Source of the DNA: Parietichytrium sp. I65-24A | Taxonomy: Eukaryota; Sar; Bigyra; Thraustochytrida; Thraustochytriidae | Reading direction: 5' to 3' | Length of the DNA: 64,000 nucleotides | NCBI GenBank assembly: GCA_012862575.1 | Contig: BLSF01000008.1 | Coordinates: 434,001 to 498,000 of the forward strand | In this document: positions 18,696-30,300 of the stretch, one piece after another | Position numbering within the stretch: the stretch's first letter is position 1 | Layout: each line of letters opens with the position of its first letter | Notes under the pieces: generated by a model | Databases searched by the model: none | What the model was told of the DNA's origin: nothing | What the model saw: the letters and a program-made list of their open reading frames with translations, nothing else | Made by a program: the position numbers and the translations under genes

Positions 18696-20639
18696 ATGTG
18701 CGCGCGCGGGGAGGGGGCGATGGCGGTCCTGTGGACAAGGCGTGCTGCCCTGATGGTTATTGCAATGTGTATGTGTATGTGGCTGCTCGCAGGCCTGGGG
18801 AGCGGGATCCCAGCGCTGGCGGAAAGCGCCTTGGGAGGCTGCGCCGGCGAAGAGGAGTTTGTGCGTACAGGGGACGCTTTCTCTGGCGAGTTCTGGGTGG
18901 GGCCGGGGAATCAGTGGTTTTGCAGGGCGCTGGACGGAGATTTTTTCTTCTTGGTGGACGGAGTGTGCTCCGGAGAGGCGGTGACGTGCGAGAGGAGAGC
19001 ACCGGAAACGCAGGTGGCCGCGCAGAAAGAATCGGGAAAACGATGGTCATCGAGAGCAAGCGCGACGGGGTCTCTGCGCCAGTCGAAGAGAAAGGTAAAG
19101 CTTGACGAGCCTCGCACGCTGGACCCTGCAGAGTATGCGGTTCCAGAGTCGCGAAGACTGGCGTCTGGTACGCCACAAAGCGTAAACAACTTGGTGCTGA
19201 TGATCATGTTTGCTGATCACAGCGAGGACGATGTGCCCAAGCTAGAAGATTATGAAACCCTTTTTAACAGCGAGGACGGGCCTGACGGAGACATAGTGAT
19301 CTCGGAGTCTGTGAAGACCTTCTACCAGAAGCAGTCTTATGGCAAAATTCAAATAAATAATGTGTTGACGGGGTGGATAAATGTTAGCTACACCGAAAAG
19401 GAAGCTGCAGGCTCATGTTACACGTACACTTCCACCGGGGAGTTTGAGTGTTGCAACGGTCTGTGCGGCTTTGATGAAATGCTCCGCGTCGCAATAATGG
19501 AAGGGCTGGAGAAGTTAGAAGCGCTGTGGGGCGCTGAGGCCCTCTTACAATTTGACATGGACGGCGACTCAATGGTGGACATGATCACCATTGTGCATTC
19601 GGGCAAGGGCGCGGAGGCTCTAACGTCCACTGTGTTTAGTTATAAGATTTGGTCTCACAAATGGGTTCTCACCCCGGAGACGTGCGAGGAAAATGCGTCC
19701 TGCTTACCTTTTAGACTGCCAGAGTCAAATTTGGGTTTCTTTGATTACAATATAAATCCGGGAATTTGGCACACCTCCACTCCCGAGAACCAGAAAATCA
19801 CGCACATTGGTGTCATTGCCCATGAGATGGGCCACTTTCTAGGCCTCGGAGACTTTTATGACACAGATTTCTCTAGTCAGGGGCTTGGTGTGTACTGCTT
19901 GATGGCGGATGCGTGGGGAATCGACAAATCACAGCACTTCCCACCGAGCCTGAGCAGTGCGGCAAAGCATATGCTGGGTTGGGTTGACGCCCAGGAAATC
20001 TACGACACTACAAAGTCCGTGCAAAAGACAGTCTCACTGGACGATGTACACGCGTCTTCGATAGTTGCGAAAATAACACTGAGCAGCAGCGAGTACTTTA
20101 TCATCGAAAATCGCCAACCCGTGGACACGGATAGATATCTTGTCGGCGGCATTCTAATTTTTCATGTTGACACGTCAGAAGCGTCTAATAACAACGAGCT
20201 CTTGTATAAGGAGCCCGATACTTGGTCAAGCCATCATCCAAAAGTGCGCCTTATTCAGCCAGACAATTCGTTTGACTTGGAGAATGCAGGCAAGTACGAT
20301 GCCGGCGATTGGTTTCCGTACCTGAATCAGACCTTCGGAGATAGCACTTTGCCCTTGCCAAATATCAACGTCTATAGTAAGCTCGGAGAAGCCTCCAATA
20401 TAGAATTGGACATGTTTTCCGAGTCAGGGTCTACGATGACTTTCCGTATTACCTCAGATCCGCCCCCAAACGATCGCGCGTTAGTCATAATTCTCGTCTC
20501 TGTGTCTCTTGCTGTGGTTGGTATTGCAGGCTTCGTGGGATTCGTGCTACGTCACAAGCGAAAAGCAGTCCAGAAAGAGGCATCCTCGAACACCTCGAAC
20601 CAAGGAAACGGCCTTGACCTTGTTCCTCCGCCAGTCTAG
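18696..20639 (+). CDS. Membrane-anchored M6-family (immune inhibitor A-like) metalloprotease
   Basis: 647 residues. A hydrophobic stretch at ~17-35 following basic residues acts as signal peptide; a second ATG at residue 9 is an equally possible start. The zinc-binding signature HEMGHFLGLGDFYD starts at H376 (HExxHxxGxxD, a metzincin-type site with the third ligand Asp). The Met-turn 'YCLMADAWG' follows around residue 405. M6 peptidases are mostly secreted bacterial enzymes, with eukaryotic members in amoebae, oomycetes and thraustochytrids. After a C-terminal beta-rich region, a hydrophobic helix (~595-620) is followed by basic residues and a short Ser/Asn tail, so the ectoenzyme is probably tethered to the plasma or ectoplasmic membrane by a single pass. 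Residues ~115-150 are basic and could form a cleavable propeptide region (inference). Confidence 0.88.
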   Translation: MCARGEGAMAVLWTRRAALMVIAMCMCMWLLAGLGSGIPALAESALGGCAGEEEFVRTGDAFSGEFWVGPGNQWFCRALDGDFFFLVDGVCSGEAVTCERRAPETQVAAQKESGKRWSSRASATGSLRQSKRKVKLDEPRTLDPAEYAVPESRRLASGTPQSVNNLVLMIMFADHSEDDVPKLEDYETLFNSEDGPDGDIVISESVKTFYQKQSYGKIQINNVLTGWINVSYTEKEAAGSCYTYTSTGEFECCNGLCGFDEMLRVAIMEGLEKLEALWGAEALLQFDMDGDSMVDMITIVHSGKGAEALTSTVFSYKIWSHKWVLTPETCEENASCLPFRLPESNLGFFDYNINPGIWHTSTPENQKITHIGVIAHEMGHFLGLGDFYDTDFSSQGLGVYCLMADAWGIDKSQHFPPSLSSAAKHMLGWVDAQEIYDTTKSVQKTVSLDDVHASSIVAKITLSSSEYFIIENRQPVDTDRYLVGGILIFHVDTSEASNNNELLYKEPDTWSSHHPKVRLIQPDNSFDLENAGKYDAGDWFPYLNQTFGDSTLPLPNINVYSKLGEASNIELDMFSESGSTMTFRITSDPPPNDRALVIILVSVSLAVVGIAGFVGFVLRHKRKAVQKEASSNTSNQGNGLDLVPPPV

Positions 20640-22057
20640 TACTGGTAATGTAAATTTTATGCTCACTATTAAAGCAGTAAACTCTGTTTCTGAACGTTCT
20701 GACCGTGAACATCTACTAGAAAAGCCAGTTTGGAGTCTATAGGAACTCGGGCGCATTTTACCTATCTCGTTGCACACCTGGATTTGTGTCTTTCACATCA
20801 AAGCTTTCGAACCCGATGATCTGACCCATTCCGAGAGATGCCTAGCACCTGATACCAGCGTGTTGCCATGCCAGTTTGCCGCAGGTTGCCACGACGAACG
20901 AAGACGAAAAAGACAGTAGATTACACTATCGTGAACTGCACTGTCAATGCCAGCCAGTCCGAGTCACAGCGAGCGCTTCATCCTGCAGCTTGCTAGATGT
21001 CGTATGTAGAACAGTGAACGTCCGATCCACTGGCACACTGTTGAATCAATTTGGATACAAAAGCCCCAGTACGGCTTTGACAGTGAATACCAGTGTCACC
21101 ACACTCTGTGGCGATGCGACGAAAACAAAGTCCTCCCTTGCACCGCGGGCTAACCAGTACCGGTACTGTACTGACAGTGAGTACACGTTTCCACGAAGCC
21201 AACAGCGGGAACCTGAAAACAGCCAGTCAGTTGCCGGCTTCGCATAGGCTTCGCAATGCGCAATGCGACACCATTTTTGATTGACATTGTGAATTACTGA
21301 TTTTAAATTTATAATCAAAATAAAACAAACTGTAAGCTTAAAATCAAATCTCATTCTTTACTTGCTGCTTTTGCTGCACCGGCACATTCATCAACCATCC
21401 TTTCCACAAACTGCAATCAGTGCTCAATGCCTCAGACACTAACACTCCAACTAAGCTTCTTACCGCCACTGCCACGAAAGGTGTGCGAGTAGTCTCTTCC
21501 AGACGATACCATAGTCCCGATCTTTATCGTTTCATAGCCGCGTCTAGTTGTCCCGCACCGAGCTCCTCCAGAAGTCTAAGCTTGCTATGCTCTGCTATTG
21601 ATAAATGCTAACAGGGCTACTTCGGTCTACTGTGCTATCACTTCTGGAGTATACGTGCTATGCTCATGTTAGTGCAGTACGGCTATGAGTTGGGTATGGT
21701 CTCGGGTAACAGTAAAGGGATGTCGAAGTACAAAGCGTAACCTATAAGTTGACAGAGAGAGAGGGAGAGAGAGAGAGAGAGTTGGCGTTCGTTGTCACCG
21801 TGACAGACATTCACAGACTGACAGTGAGTCAATTGGACATGTGAACAGGCGTAGCCGAGTCTGCAGACACGAGACACAAGACACACGCAAACGCAGAAAC
21901 GAAGAGTGACCGAGGAGCGCCGAGATTTCTTCCTTCTTTGAAAGGGCCTGGCACTCTAGGACAGGCAAAGTCACAAGCACACGGGCTTGCAGGGTGGTTT
22001 TTGCGGAGCTTTAGCAGAGCGGCAGGTTGAGGTTGGGGTTGAGGTTGGGTGCATAGA
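20640..22057. other. Intergenic region, 1.4 kb
   Basis: Contains the ATTAAA-like 3' flank of the protease (about 20668), an A/T-rich segment near 21290-21350, a (GA)n tract at 21757-21783, and GGTTGAGGTTGGG units at 22025-22050 just before the kinase ATG. No frame looks protein-like and no RNA gene is recognised. Confidence 0.45.
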
Positions 22058-24328
22058 ATGGGCCGCGAAGCAACGCAAAAGCTGACCCGGCTCAGCGAGG
22101 CCGTGGGCGTGATTCAACGCGATGGGTCGCTGGACATTCGCGCTCTGACTCTGACGATGTGGAAGTGCCGGTCTGATCCTGCAATGGTGCAAGGCTTGGG
22201 CGACTTGCTGATGGACAAGCACGCAAGCAAGGAGGTGTTCGAGGGCGTTGAGTTCTACCTCCCGCAGCTCGTGCACATGATCTTGCACCTGGAGGTCGAC
22301 TGGCCGAAGGACCTGCTGCAAGAGTTTTGCTACATGGTGGCTCAAGTTTCAATCCACTTTGCGTTGGAAATGCACTGGATTTTGGTTGGAGCAATGGAAG
22401 ACACACAACCAGAGCTGGCTGACGGCCGTAGAAACCCTCATGGAAATCCGGAGATGTTCTTGCTTTGCTCCACATTGCTTTTCTCCATAGAGCGTGCTGT
22501 GGTTCACGGAGGTGACATTCCTCAGATCCGAGAGTTGGAGAGGGACTATTCGCGCGGGTACATTTCCAAGACGCAGATGGATCAACGGATGCGGGAGATT
22601 CGCCAAAAAAATGCCAAAGACCTTGTCGCTTCTGGGCACGTTGAGGCCGCGCTGCTCGAAGGCAACCTGTTGTACAAGAGATTTGCTCGTACCGGAACGT
22701 TGGCTAGAAAAGGCTGGAAGGAGAGAAAATTTGCACTGCGCAATCGCCTGCTTCTGTGCTACACAACGGATAGCAACACTCTGAAAAGGGCCATCCCACT
22801 GTACAACTGCGAGATTATCGAAAAAGAGCACCACACTCACCAATTCTACTTTGAGATCCATGAGAAGAACGCACAGAGAAAATTTTACCTTGCCGCGCCA
22901 AACGAGAGTACGCGGGCCAAGTGGATCCGCGAGCTGCGCAAAGCAGCGGACGAGCCTTCTATCATGAAGTCTGCGTTCGGGGAGACGTCTAGCATCACCC
23001 CAGAACAAAAGACAAGGTTCTTGTGGATGAAAGCGGAGTTGGACTTTGTTCGCAAACTAACGACATTGGCTGAGGAGATGAGGTTCATGAGCGTCACCGA
23101 CCGCGCAGCTGCCCTTCGCCGGAGGCTGATGAGCCTCAACAAGGAGTTCCGGCTCATGGATCCAAACGTGGACCTCTACAACCCGCTCTGCAAGTCCACC
23201 GACAAGTTTCAAAAGATCGTTCGTGTGGACTTTAACGAAGCAAAGGCGTTTTCCACACGCGAGAGATGCCCCATTCTGGCGTCTTTTGAGACGGCGGTCC
23301 CTCAGATCGAGGGGTCCATCGATGTGGCCAACTACCTTCATGACAAGTACGGCGACCATGCCGAGGAAGGCATCAGAGAAAAACTTAAGGCGTCTCTTGC
23401 CCCTCTCCTGTCAGTTTCCGTCACAAGTGCCAGTCTCTGGGACGAAGAAGACGATGTTGTGTCCCTGACAAAGACCCCTTCCAAGTTGAACATCCATGGC
23501 CACACCAAACTCATTGCCAAATCGCACGATGACGTGCGGCAGGAGGCATTCATCATGCAGCTGCTCAAGTTCCTCGAAGAAGTGTGGGCGAAGGAGGAAG
23601 TTCCTGTTTGGGTCCGCCCGTACCAGATTTTGTCAACGTCGTCCTCCACCGGCCTAATCGAGTTTCTCGATAAAACGGCCTCCTTAGATTCGCTCAGCGA
23701 AGAAAGCACGGAAAAGCGCGGCATAAATCTTCTGGATTACTTTAAGACCAAATTTCCGGATGAGAACGACTTGGAGGAGGCGCAGATTCGTTTTACTGAA
23801 TCGCTGGCTGGTTACAGTCTCGCTTGCTACATTTTGGGGATCAAGGACAGGCACAACGGCAACATCCTTCTCGCCGAGGACGGCTCTGTAATTCACATCG
23901 ACTTTGGCTTTGTTCTGGGCATGGCTCCGGGCAAGGACAAGATCCGCGGCACCAACTTTAGCCTCGAAAGGGCTGCATTCAAGCTCACCAATCAGATGGT
24001 AGAGGTAATGGGAGGTGTAGACAGCGCTCTCTGGAAGCACTTTCATGACCTCTGCTTCCGAGGCATGTCTGTAGCTCGCAAACACTATGACACCATCGCA
24101 GGACTCATCGAAATTTCTGGCTACAAATCTCACTATGCCTGCTTTGCACAGCACGGTGGTGTGGAGCGCGTGCTACGCGACCTCAAGGCGAGGCTCATGC
24201 TCGATCTTTCGGAAGAGCAACTCGAGAAGAAAGTGCAGCAGATGGTCACTCATGCCCGACAACATGCGGGTACTATTCTCTTCGAAAAGTTCCAAAAGAA
24301 GAGCAACGGCATCCGCCCCATCTACTGA
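22058..24328 (+). CDS. Phosphatidylinositol 4-kinase (type III beta-like) with internal PH domain
   Basis: 756 residues from the ATG at 22058. Residues ~25-150 form the helical lipid-kinase-unique/PIK region ('MWKCRSDPAMVQGLGDLL' and following helices). Residues ~200-300 form a pleckstrin-homology domain ('YKRFARTGTLARKGWKERKF' through 'KWIRELR'). The C-terminal ~300 residues are the catalytic domain, with 'SHDDVRQEAFIMQLL' in the N lobe, catalytic loop 'GIKDRHNGNILL' with D597, and the DFG at D615 in 'HIDFGFVLGMAPGK'. The activation loop and 'KLTNQMVEVMGG' that follows match PI4KB rather than PI3K or PI4KA. Predicted to make PI4P at Golgi or endosomal membranes. A PH domain between helical and kinase domains is absent from animal and yeast PI4KB and suggests product- or GTPase-dependent targeting. 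Confidence 0.9.
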   Translation: MGREATQKLTRLSEAVGVIQRDGSLDIRALTLTMWKCRSDPAMVQGLGDLLMDKHASKEVFEGVEFYLPQLVHMILHLEVDWPKDLLQEFCYMVAQVSIHFALEMHWILVGAMEDTQPELADGRRNPHGNPEMFLLCSTLLFSIERAVVHGGDIPQIRELERDYSRGYISKTQMDQRMREIRQKNAKDLVASGHVEAALLEGNLLYKRFARTGTLARKGWKERKFALRNRLLLCYTTDSNTLKRAIPLYNCEIIEKEHHTHQFYFEIHEKNAQRKFYLAAPNESTRAKWIRELRKAADEPSIMKSAFGETSSITPEQKTRFLWMKAELDFVRKLTTLAEEMRFMSVTDRAAALRRRLMSLNKEFRLMDPNVDLYNPLCKSTDKFQKIVRVDFNEAKAFSTRERCPILASFETAVPQIEGSIDVANYLHDKYGDHAEEGIREKLKASLAPLLSVSVTSASLWDEEDDVVSLTKTPSKLNIHGHTKLIAKSHDDVRQEAFIMQLLKFLEEVWAKEEVPVWVRPYQILSTSSSTGLIEFLDKTASLDSLSEESTEKRGINLLDYFKTKFPDENDLEEAQIRFTESLAGYSLACYILGIKDRHNGNILLAEDGSVIHIDFGFVLGMAPGKDKIRGTNFSLERAAFKLTNQMVEVMGGVDSALWKHFHDLCFRGMSVARKHYDTIAGLIEISGYKSHYACFAQHGGVERVLRDLKARLMLDLSEEQLEKKVQQMVTHARQHAGTILFEKFQKKSNGIRPIY

Positions 24329-25006
24329 TCCAACTCTTTTTCTCGCGTTCCTTCTCCTCCTTTTACTATTTCCCTCTAGAATATCCCAAAAAACACCAAT
24401 CTTGTTCGCCTGTGTCACATCACTTGCGCCGACTGCACGACGACTTTCACAGACTCCGCAAACAAATAGCCCAGCCCACTACAAAAGGAGCGGCCTTCCC
24501 ACCTCCTTTCCATAGCAATATCGACTCCTCCTCATGCTCCCCTTTCCTGTTTTTATTTCCTATTTCAAACAGAGGCACTGACCTGTTCGGTCAAAGCGAA
24601 CACGCATCTCCATCTCTTGCAGTCACCTTCGCCGTGCTGGCTGGCTGTGCTCATGTGCATAGCCCGCATCTCTCCATCTCTTCTCGTCCCATGCTCAAAT
24701 TGAATAATTCATCAGTTCACTCACTCGGACATGACAGTGCCACAGTGTGTGGTCCTACTAACGCACTTATTTTTGTCCAGATCTTTCAGTCCCCTTTCGC
24801 CAATACAAAGCGCGAGCTAGCCACTTTGCGCGCGAGACCCGCAGCCACACGGTCAGCCACAGTCCGCAGTGCCCAGACAAAGTCGGCGGAGTGTTTGCTT
24901 TTGCTTTTGCGTTTGTGTTTGCGTTTGCGTTTGCGTTTGCGTTGAGATCAAGTCACGGGATCCGGACACTTCCGCGGAGAGTCGAGCGGGGAAAGCGGTT
25001 GGCGAG
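24329..25006. other. Intergenic region upstream of the CAP-Gly gene
   Basis: 678 bp. A textbook-like 3' splice site (TACTAAC at 24756-24762, a T-rich stretch, then TTTTTGTCCAG ending at 24780) lies here, but no matching strong donor is visible upstream, so a leader intron is only possible. A TTTGCG hexamer array follows (listed separately). No coding gene is supported. Confidence 0.4.
24895..24943. repeat. (TTTGCG)n hexanucleotide repeat
   Basis: About eight units of TTTGCG/TTTGTG/TTTTGC immediately upstream of the CAP-Gly gene, in its leader. Confidence 0.8.
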
Positions 25007-27107
25007 ATGGTGAGGGTGGGCAGCCGGGTGTCAGTGCCGCATCTGTGCGACGGCACAGTGCGATTCGAGGGCCCGGTTCACTATGCAGCAGGGGAGTGGG
25101 TAGGCGTGGAGCTGGACCTGCCAGTAGGGAAGAATGACGGGAGCGTGAAAGGAGTGAGATATTTTCAATGCGCTGAAAAGCACGGGGCGTTTGCCAAGCG
25201 CAGCTCGGTGAACGAGCTCGCGAGCGGTCCTGGGGACGCGACTGTCGTAGCGCCCGCTGGGAGTAGCAGCGATGAGCTGAAGAGGCTTGGAAATGAGCAC
25301 TTCGTGGCCAAGAGATTTGATCGGGCACTTGAAATGTACACACAGGCGATCGAAAAGGGGAGCGCGGAGATGCACGTACTGCTCTGCAACCGCGCTGCAT
25401 GCTCACTGGAGCTTGGCGCGTTCGAATTAGCTCTGAACGACGCCTTGCGGGCTGTGGAGATCGAACCCGGGTGGTGGAAAGCGCACGCGAGAATGGGGAA
25501 AGCTCTTCTGGGGATGGAGTGTTATGAAGATGCGTTAGAAGCGCTGGAAGAAGCAGAGAGACTCGTCGACGATCCTGCTCAGAAAATCCAATTACAGACC
25601 TTGATGAAGACCTGTGTGGAGGGCAACGGCGCTGAGGACGAGTTGAACGATATTTTGATGGCTGCCATGAATCCTGGCAGGGATAAGAAAACGTCGCTGC
25701 ACCATGGCGTCCCGCCAACAAGTGACCGACGGATGGCCTCGCGTCCACCAATGCCTCCATTTTTTCGGCGACGAAGCCGGAATGGGGGGCGAGGATGACG
25801 AAGCTTTCTTTGAGGAGAGAATTCAGGCGATGAAGGATATGGGCATGTCTCCTGACCAAATATTGACTGCTTTGGAGGCGGAGATGTCAGGAGGGATGCC
25901 TTCTTTCGGTGATATGGGCTTTCCTGGCATGGGTGCCGGGTTTGGCGAGATGGACGAAGGCGATTTCGCCGCTGCAATGTTTGGGTCAGCAATGGGGCAG
26001 TCGGGATTCGACGGAACAGAGGAGAAAACCCGTCTGAAGAAGCCTGTCTTGATTGAGCTGGAGCTTCACAACGCTGTCAAGAGTGGGGACGCAAACATGC
26101 TCCTGGGCGTAATTGCGCAGGAAAAGGAGAACAAGACGTTTGACGTGAACGAGCTCGACGATCACGGGCGGAGCGCGCTCGCATGGGCTTGTCAGATTGG
26201 CAATAGTGAAATGGCAAGGATTCTCATAAAGGAGGGTGCAAAGGTCAATCCGGATCGCAAAGAGCCGGCTCCCGCCGAGGGCAAAGCCGATGAGGACGAA
26301 GACGAAGATGATGTCGCAATTCCTCTGTTCTTTGCAGTCAAAGGCGGTAGTATTGACGTTGTCAATGTATTACTCGAGAATGGGGCTGACGCATCCGAGA
26401 CAGAGCCTATTCTCGGGCACACAGTCATGCATCAGGCCGTCAAAAGCGGCAACTTGGCTATGGTCGAGCACCTTCTCTCCAGAACTGGGAACACTTTGTG
26501 CAACGTGGAAGATTTGCGCGGAATATCAGCGCTTGCTCTGGCCTGTAAGATTCGCCTTCCGGATGAAAGCGTTCGCGACAAGATTGTCTCGGCCATGCTC
26601 AAGGGTGGGGCCATCGTCAATGCGCCGGTAGTTTTCGCCATCTTGACGAGCTTGGAACCTGCGAAAATGTGGGCATTGGTGGAAAATCACCAAAAGGTAG
26701 TGCTTAATAGCCAGCCACCGTTGAGAGCCTCGAATGGTGCCACACTAGTCCATCTTGCAGCGAGAATGAAACCTGAAAAGGATGCTGTCGGTATGTTGAA
26801 GGAGTTGTTTGGTAAATATGGCCTTCAAGCTCTGGTAAATGAGACAGACGAAAAAGGGTATTCCCCACTCGGCTACGCTTGTCAGGGACCGGCTTATACT
26901 GGTGTCTTGGAACTTCTTGCGAAGCAAAAAGCTGACGTGAATCAAATGCAGGGGTCAACCACTTTGTTGCACATGGTTGGCGACGAATCAAATGAGAAGG
27001 CGTGGGAGAAACTCTGCGCGCTTGGCGCGGACACAAACAAGTTGAACGCAGAGGGGCAGCCCCCAAAGCTTCGGCCAAATCTCGGTGATAAGTGTGTCGT
27101 AATGTAG
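25007..27107 (+). CDS. CAP-Gly / TPR / ankyrin protein with one apparent frame break
   Basis: The 5' part from the ATG at 25007 encodes a CAP-Gly domain (residues ~5-65) with groove motif GKNDG and flanking 'WVGVELD' and 'RYF.C'. Three STI1-like TPRs follow (~85-200, 'LGNEHFVAKRFDRALEMYTQAI'). The frame stops at 25798, but an overlapping +1 frame, open from 25704 and earlier, continues with an acidic Gly/Met-rich linker and ankyrin repeats (~'DDHGRSALAWACQIGNSEMA' onward) to 27107. The most economical reading is one gene of ~700 residues. The shift can be placed at a T6 run (25760-25765) or G6 run (25784-25789), or at a poor 55-nt GT..AG intron (25722-25776). CAP-Gly domains bind EEY/F or EB1-type tails on microtubule plus ends, so it is probably a cytoskeletal scaffold. 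Two overlapping genes remain possible. Confidence 0.72.
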
Positions 27108-27307
27108 TCATAAATTGCCTCAAGCCAAGAATTCGTGTATTGTTTGAAGCACGGGATGGGAAGGGAAATTTGTATGATCCTGGCTTGACTGTGTTTTCAT
27201 TTCTCACTATAACCTTAATTGCTTTTCTCGAATCTGAATGCGTTCATTGAAGTTCTGTTAATTTTAAAAAAAAAACTAATGAAAATGAGTCGAACGCAGC
27301 ATAGCTA

Positions 27308-30300
27308 CTAGCGACCTGATACAGAATCACAGCATACAAGGCGAACCTCCCGAAGCACTTGACTAGGCACTTTGTCACCAAGCCCGAGTTCCAGGCAACT
27401 TTTATAAGCAGCTTTCACGGAGGACTTTTCGGTGAATGCGCGGCATAGAACCAGCATAGCTTTAGAGAGGATTTTGCGGATCATGCTCAAGTGCAAAACG
27501 TCTTCGTCGGACGAATTAGCATCTAAGATAACACTCTCGTCGGGGCGTTCGCCCGCCTCCGTCAAGATCAACACAGCTTCAACCGGGAGACTCTTGATCA
27601 CTGAAGAGTTCCAATTACCGCTTTGCATGCTCGGCTTGGGTTGTCCGAATGATTCCCAGACCTGCAGAAACAGTCTCGCCGCTTCCACTCGCATCACCAA
27701 GCTGTCAATAGCCATCGAGGAGTCCTCCACTTTGGATGCTGCACTTAAGGCTGTAAACAGATACTGCGCAGAACTCTTTAACAGTCTCTCCGTCAATCTT
27801 GCATCTTTGTTGGTTGAGGTGGAGCTCAGCTTTGCAGAGGTGATCAAAAAAAGGGCGAATTGCGTTCGCGAGTGGAGAATCGCATCGGAGTCGCGAAGGG
27901 CGCCAAGCAGGCCAAAGAGATGCTTTGAGGCTTGTTGTGCATCAAACCGCACACTGGCTACGATGGAGTGGCGAAGAATTATCGTAGCGCAAGCGCTGCA
28001 AATTTCGTCAGCGACTTCCATTTGACTTTTGTCTGCAGTATCACGAAGCTGCTTCAGCTGTGGCAAGAGAGAAAGCGCGCATGCAAGAGGCTCCTCATAA
28101 GCGGCTGGATCCAACGAACAATTGGAGTCACGGTTTGCCGTCCCAACTCCCATTTTGACCGCAAGCGAATTTGAGTCCGTGAGCACAGCGACGAGCGTCA
28201 GAGGCGAGGATTCTTCCAGGTCTTGCACATCCACCCCACACTGAAGTTGCATTCGAAACGCGGCAAACTGCATTTTAGACTGCAAAGCGTAGAGCTCACT
28301 TCCAAGAGTCTTGAAAAGTTGCTCGCCACGGCTGACGTGGCGCATTGCTTGAGTTACTCGGCCTCCGCGCACATAAAAATCGCCAATACCAACATAGGTA
28401 TCGTAAAGGAACTTGAGCACAAAATCACGCGAAAGAAGAGCTCTCCGAGAGCTGGAAACGCGCATAGAGCCCAGGCATCGCAGCAAATAGCTCATCAAAA
28501 GTTGAAGCACCTCCTCTTCTGAATTTGGTAAACCATTTGAGGCCTCGATTTCTCTCACAAAAGCTCTCTCCCCTTGGTGCAGCCACTTTGGGTTCTCCGT
28601 CTCGCACTGAAGTTCATGCCACGCTCGACCCCACGAGTCATCCTCATCCTGCTTCGTTGTCGCGTCGTTATCCTTACAGCTGCAGAAGAACCATTGCGTG
28701 AGCGTGCATGCTACTAGATAACATGTGAGGTCCGCATTCCGTTCGCTGCCGTTTTGATCCAAAACACGAGCGGATCTTAGAGCACACTGAATTGCAACTT
28801 TGAAACGCCCGGCCTTTTCAAGCTCGAGAGAGTGAAGCCCAGTTTTAATGTAGCACAGAAACAACGTCTTCCGCAGTCTTCTCTCCGCCACCTCACAGGA
28901 CTCGCTGTTCAGATCCAAGGAGAGATCTTCCGAGCGATCCCTCCCACCAATCTGATAGTCACTGCCGCTCATCCCTTCCTCACGCAATCGCTGCCTTCCA
29001 GCAGATCTCAGACGAAGCACGGCCTCAAGCGCGCCAGATAAGAGCGCGGTCCCACTCTGAAGGTGCCAAACAATCTCCTTGGCCAATGGCTTTGGTGTGA
29101 TAAGGGAGAAGCCATGCTTGAGCTCGTTTGCCTGAATTAGTTTCTGAGACTCCCGAATGAAGCAGTGCGCCAGAGCTTCTTGGCAAAGCACAGAAGTCCC
29201 TAAGAATCGAAGAGCAATCGAGCGCTGCAGTGGTGTCAACCACGAAACCTTGGGGCTACATATTTCCTCCAGCAAGCGAACCGCTCTTTGAAGTAGAAAC
29301 TTTCCTTGTTCGCTGTTCTCATCCTCCTCCAAAAGTCGCTGAGACAGGCGGTAATACAAGGTCGCAACTGGGCCGGCGAGAGAGGCATCGCTTTCCCTCG
29401 AACTTTTCGAGGGATAGTTCGACAAGTCATCGCTCGCGGCGTCACTCCCACTTTTGTTTACGGGGCATTGCTCCAAGCCACCGCTTTCTGTGACCTGAAA
29501 GAGGCAAATGTCTGAGGAATTGGCCTTCTTGCGCAAGATATAGGTCCCTCCGTCCTGGGTGCAGTGGCGCTTGAGGAAGCGAAAGATGTTGCACGCTCCG
29601 TCACTGACGGCTTTCGGGCGAAACCAGCTCGCGGAACTGTCCGAGGGCTTGTCAAAGACGATCCAGTCGTTGGTGGGGACAAGCTGATAGCCCTGGACAA
29701 TGCCTTCCCTATGAAAGCACACGGCCGTACTTTCTGCGCCATTGATGTAGTTGTCCAGCCACGCATCAAGGCATAATTTGGCAGTCAGATTGTCCTTCAC
29801 TTCGCGCAGCTTAAGCGACACACGTTGATCGTGCTCGTCTTTGAAGATGAGAAGATTGCTGCCCAAGACCATATTGTAGTCGCCCACCTTCCACCTCACG
29901 ACCCTCCTGAACTCCACTTCATTAGCCTGCGACGTGTGGCTCTCCACCTCTTCGAGCAAATTCAGCGGCACAGACTTGTCCTTCACCACGGTCACCGAGC
30001 CATGCTTGCGGAACCTTCCTGGCATCGCGCGTTTGCGCCCAACGACACCCTGCCCTTCGTCTTCATCGTCTTCCTTGTCCCTCTTGACGGTGTGCGCTTC
30101 CTTCACCGAGTAGAATAAAAACTTGGACACGAGCGGCGTCGCTTTCTCGCCAGCGGGATTGGCCCTTGTATTTCCTTCTTCCGCCTCCTCTTCGCACTCC
30201 AACTCTGGCAGATCTGCGCTGTCCAGTACCAGCGAGTCCCCAACTCTCTGCACCAGAATGTCGCATTCCGCCGCCTCGGGAAACAGCGAGATTTCGAAAA

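Noticed and set aside
24412-24945. 177-codon plus-strand frame upstream of the CAP-Gly gene
   Set aside because: Composition is low-complexity, it ends in translated TTTGCG repeats, and it overlaps the likely leader and promoter.
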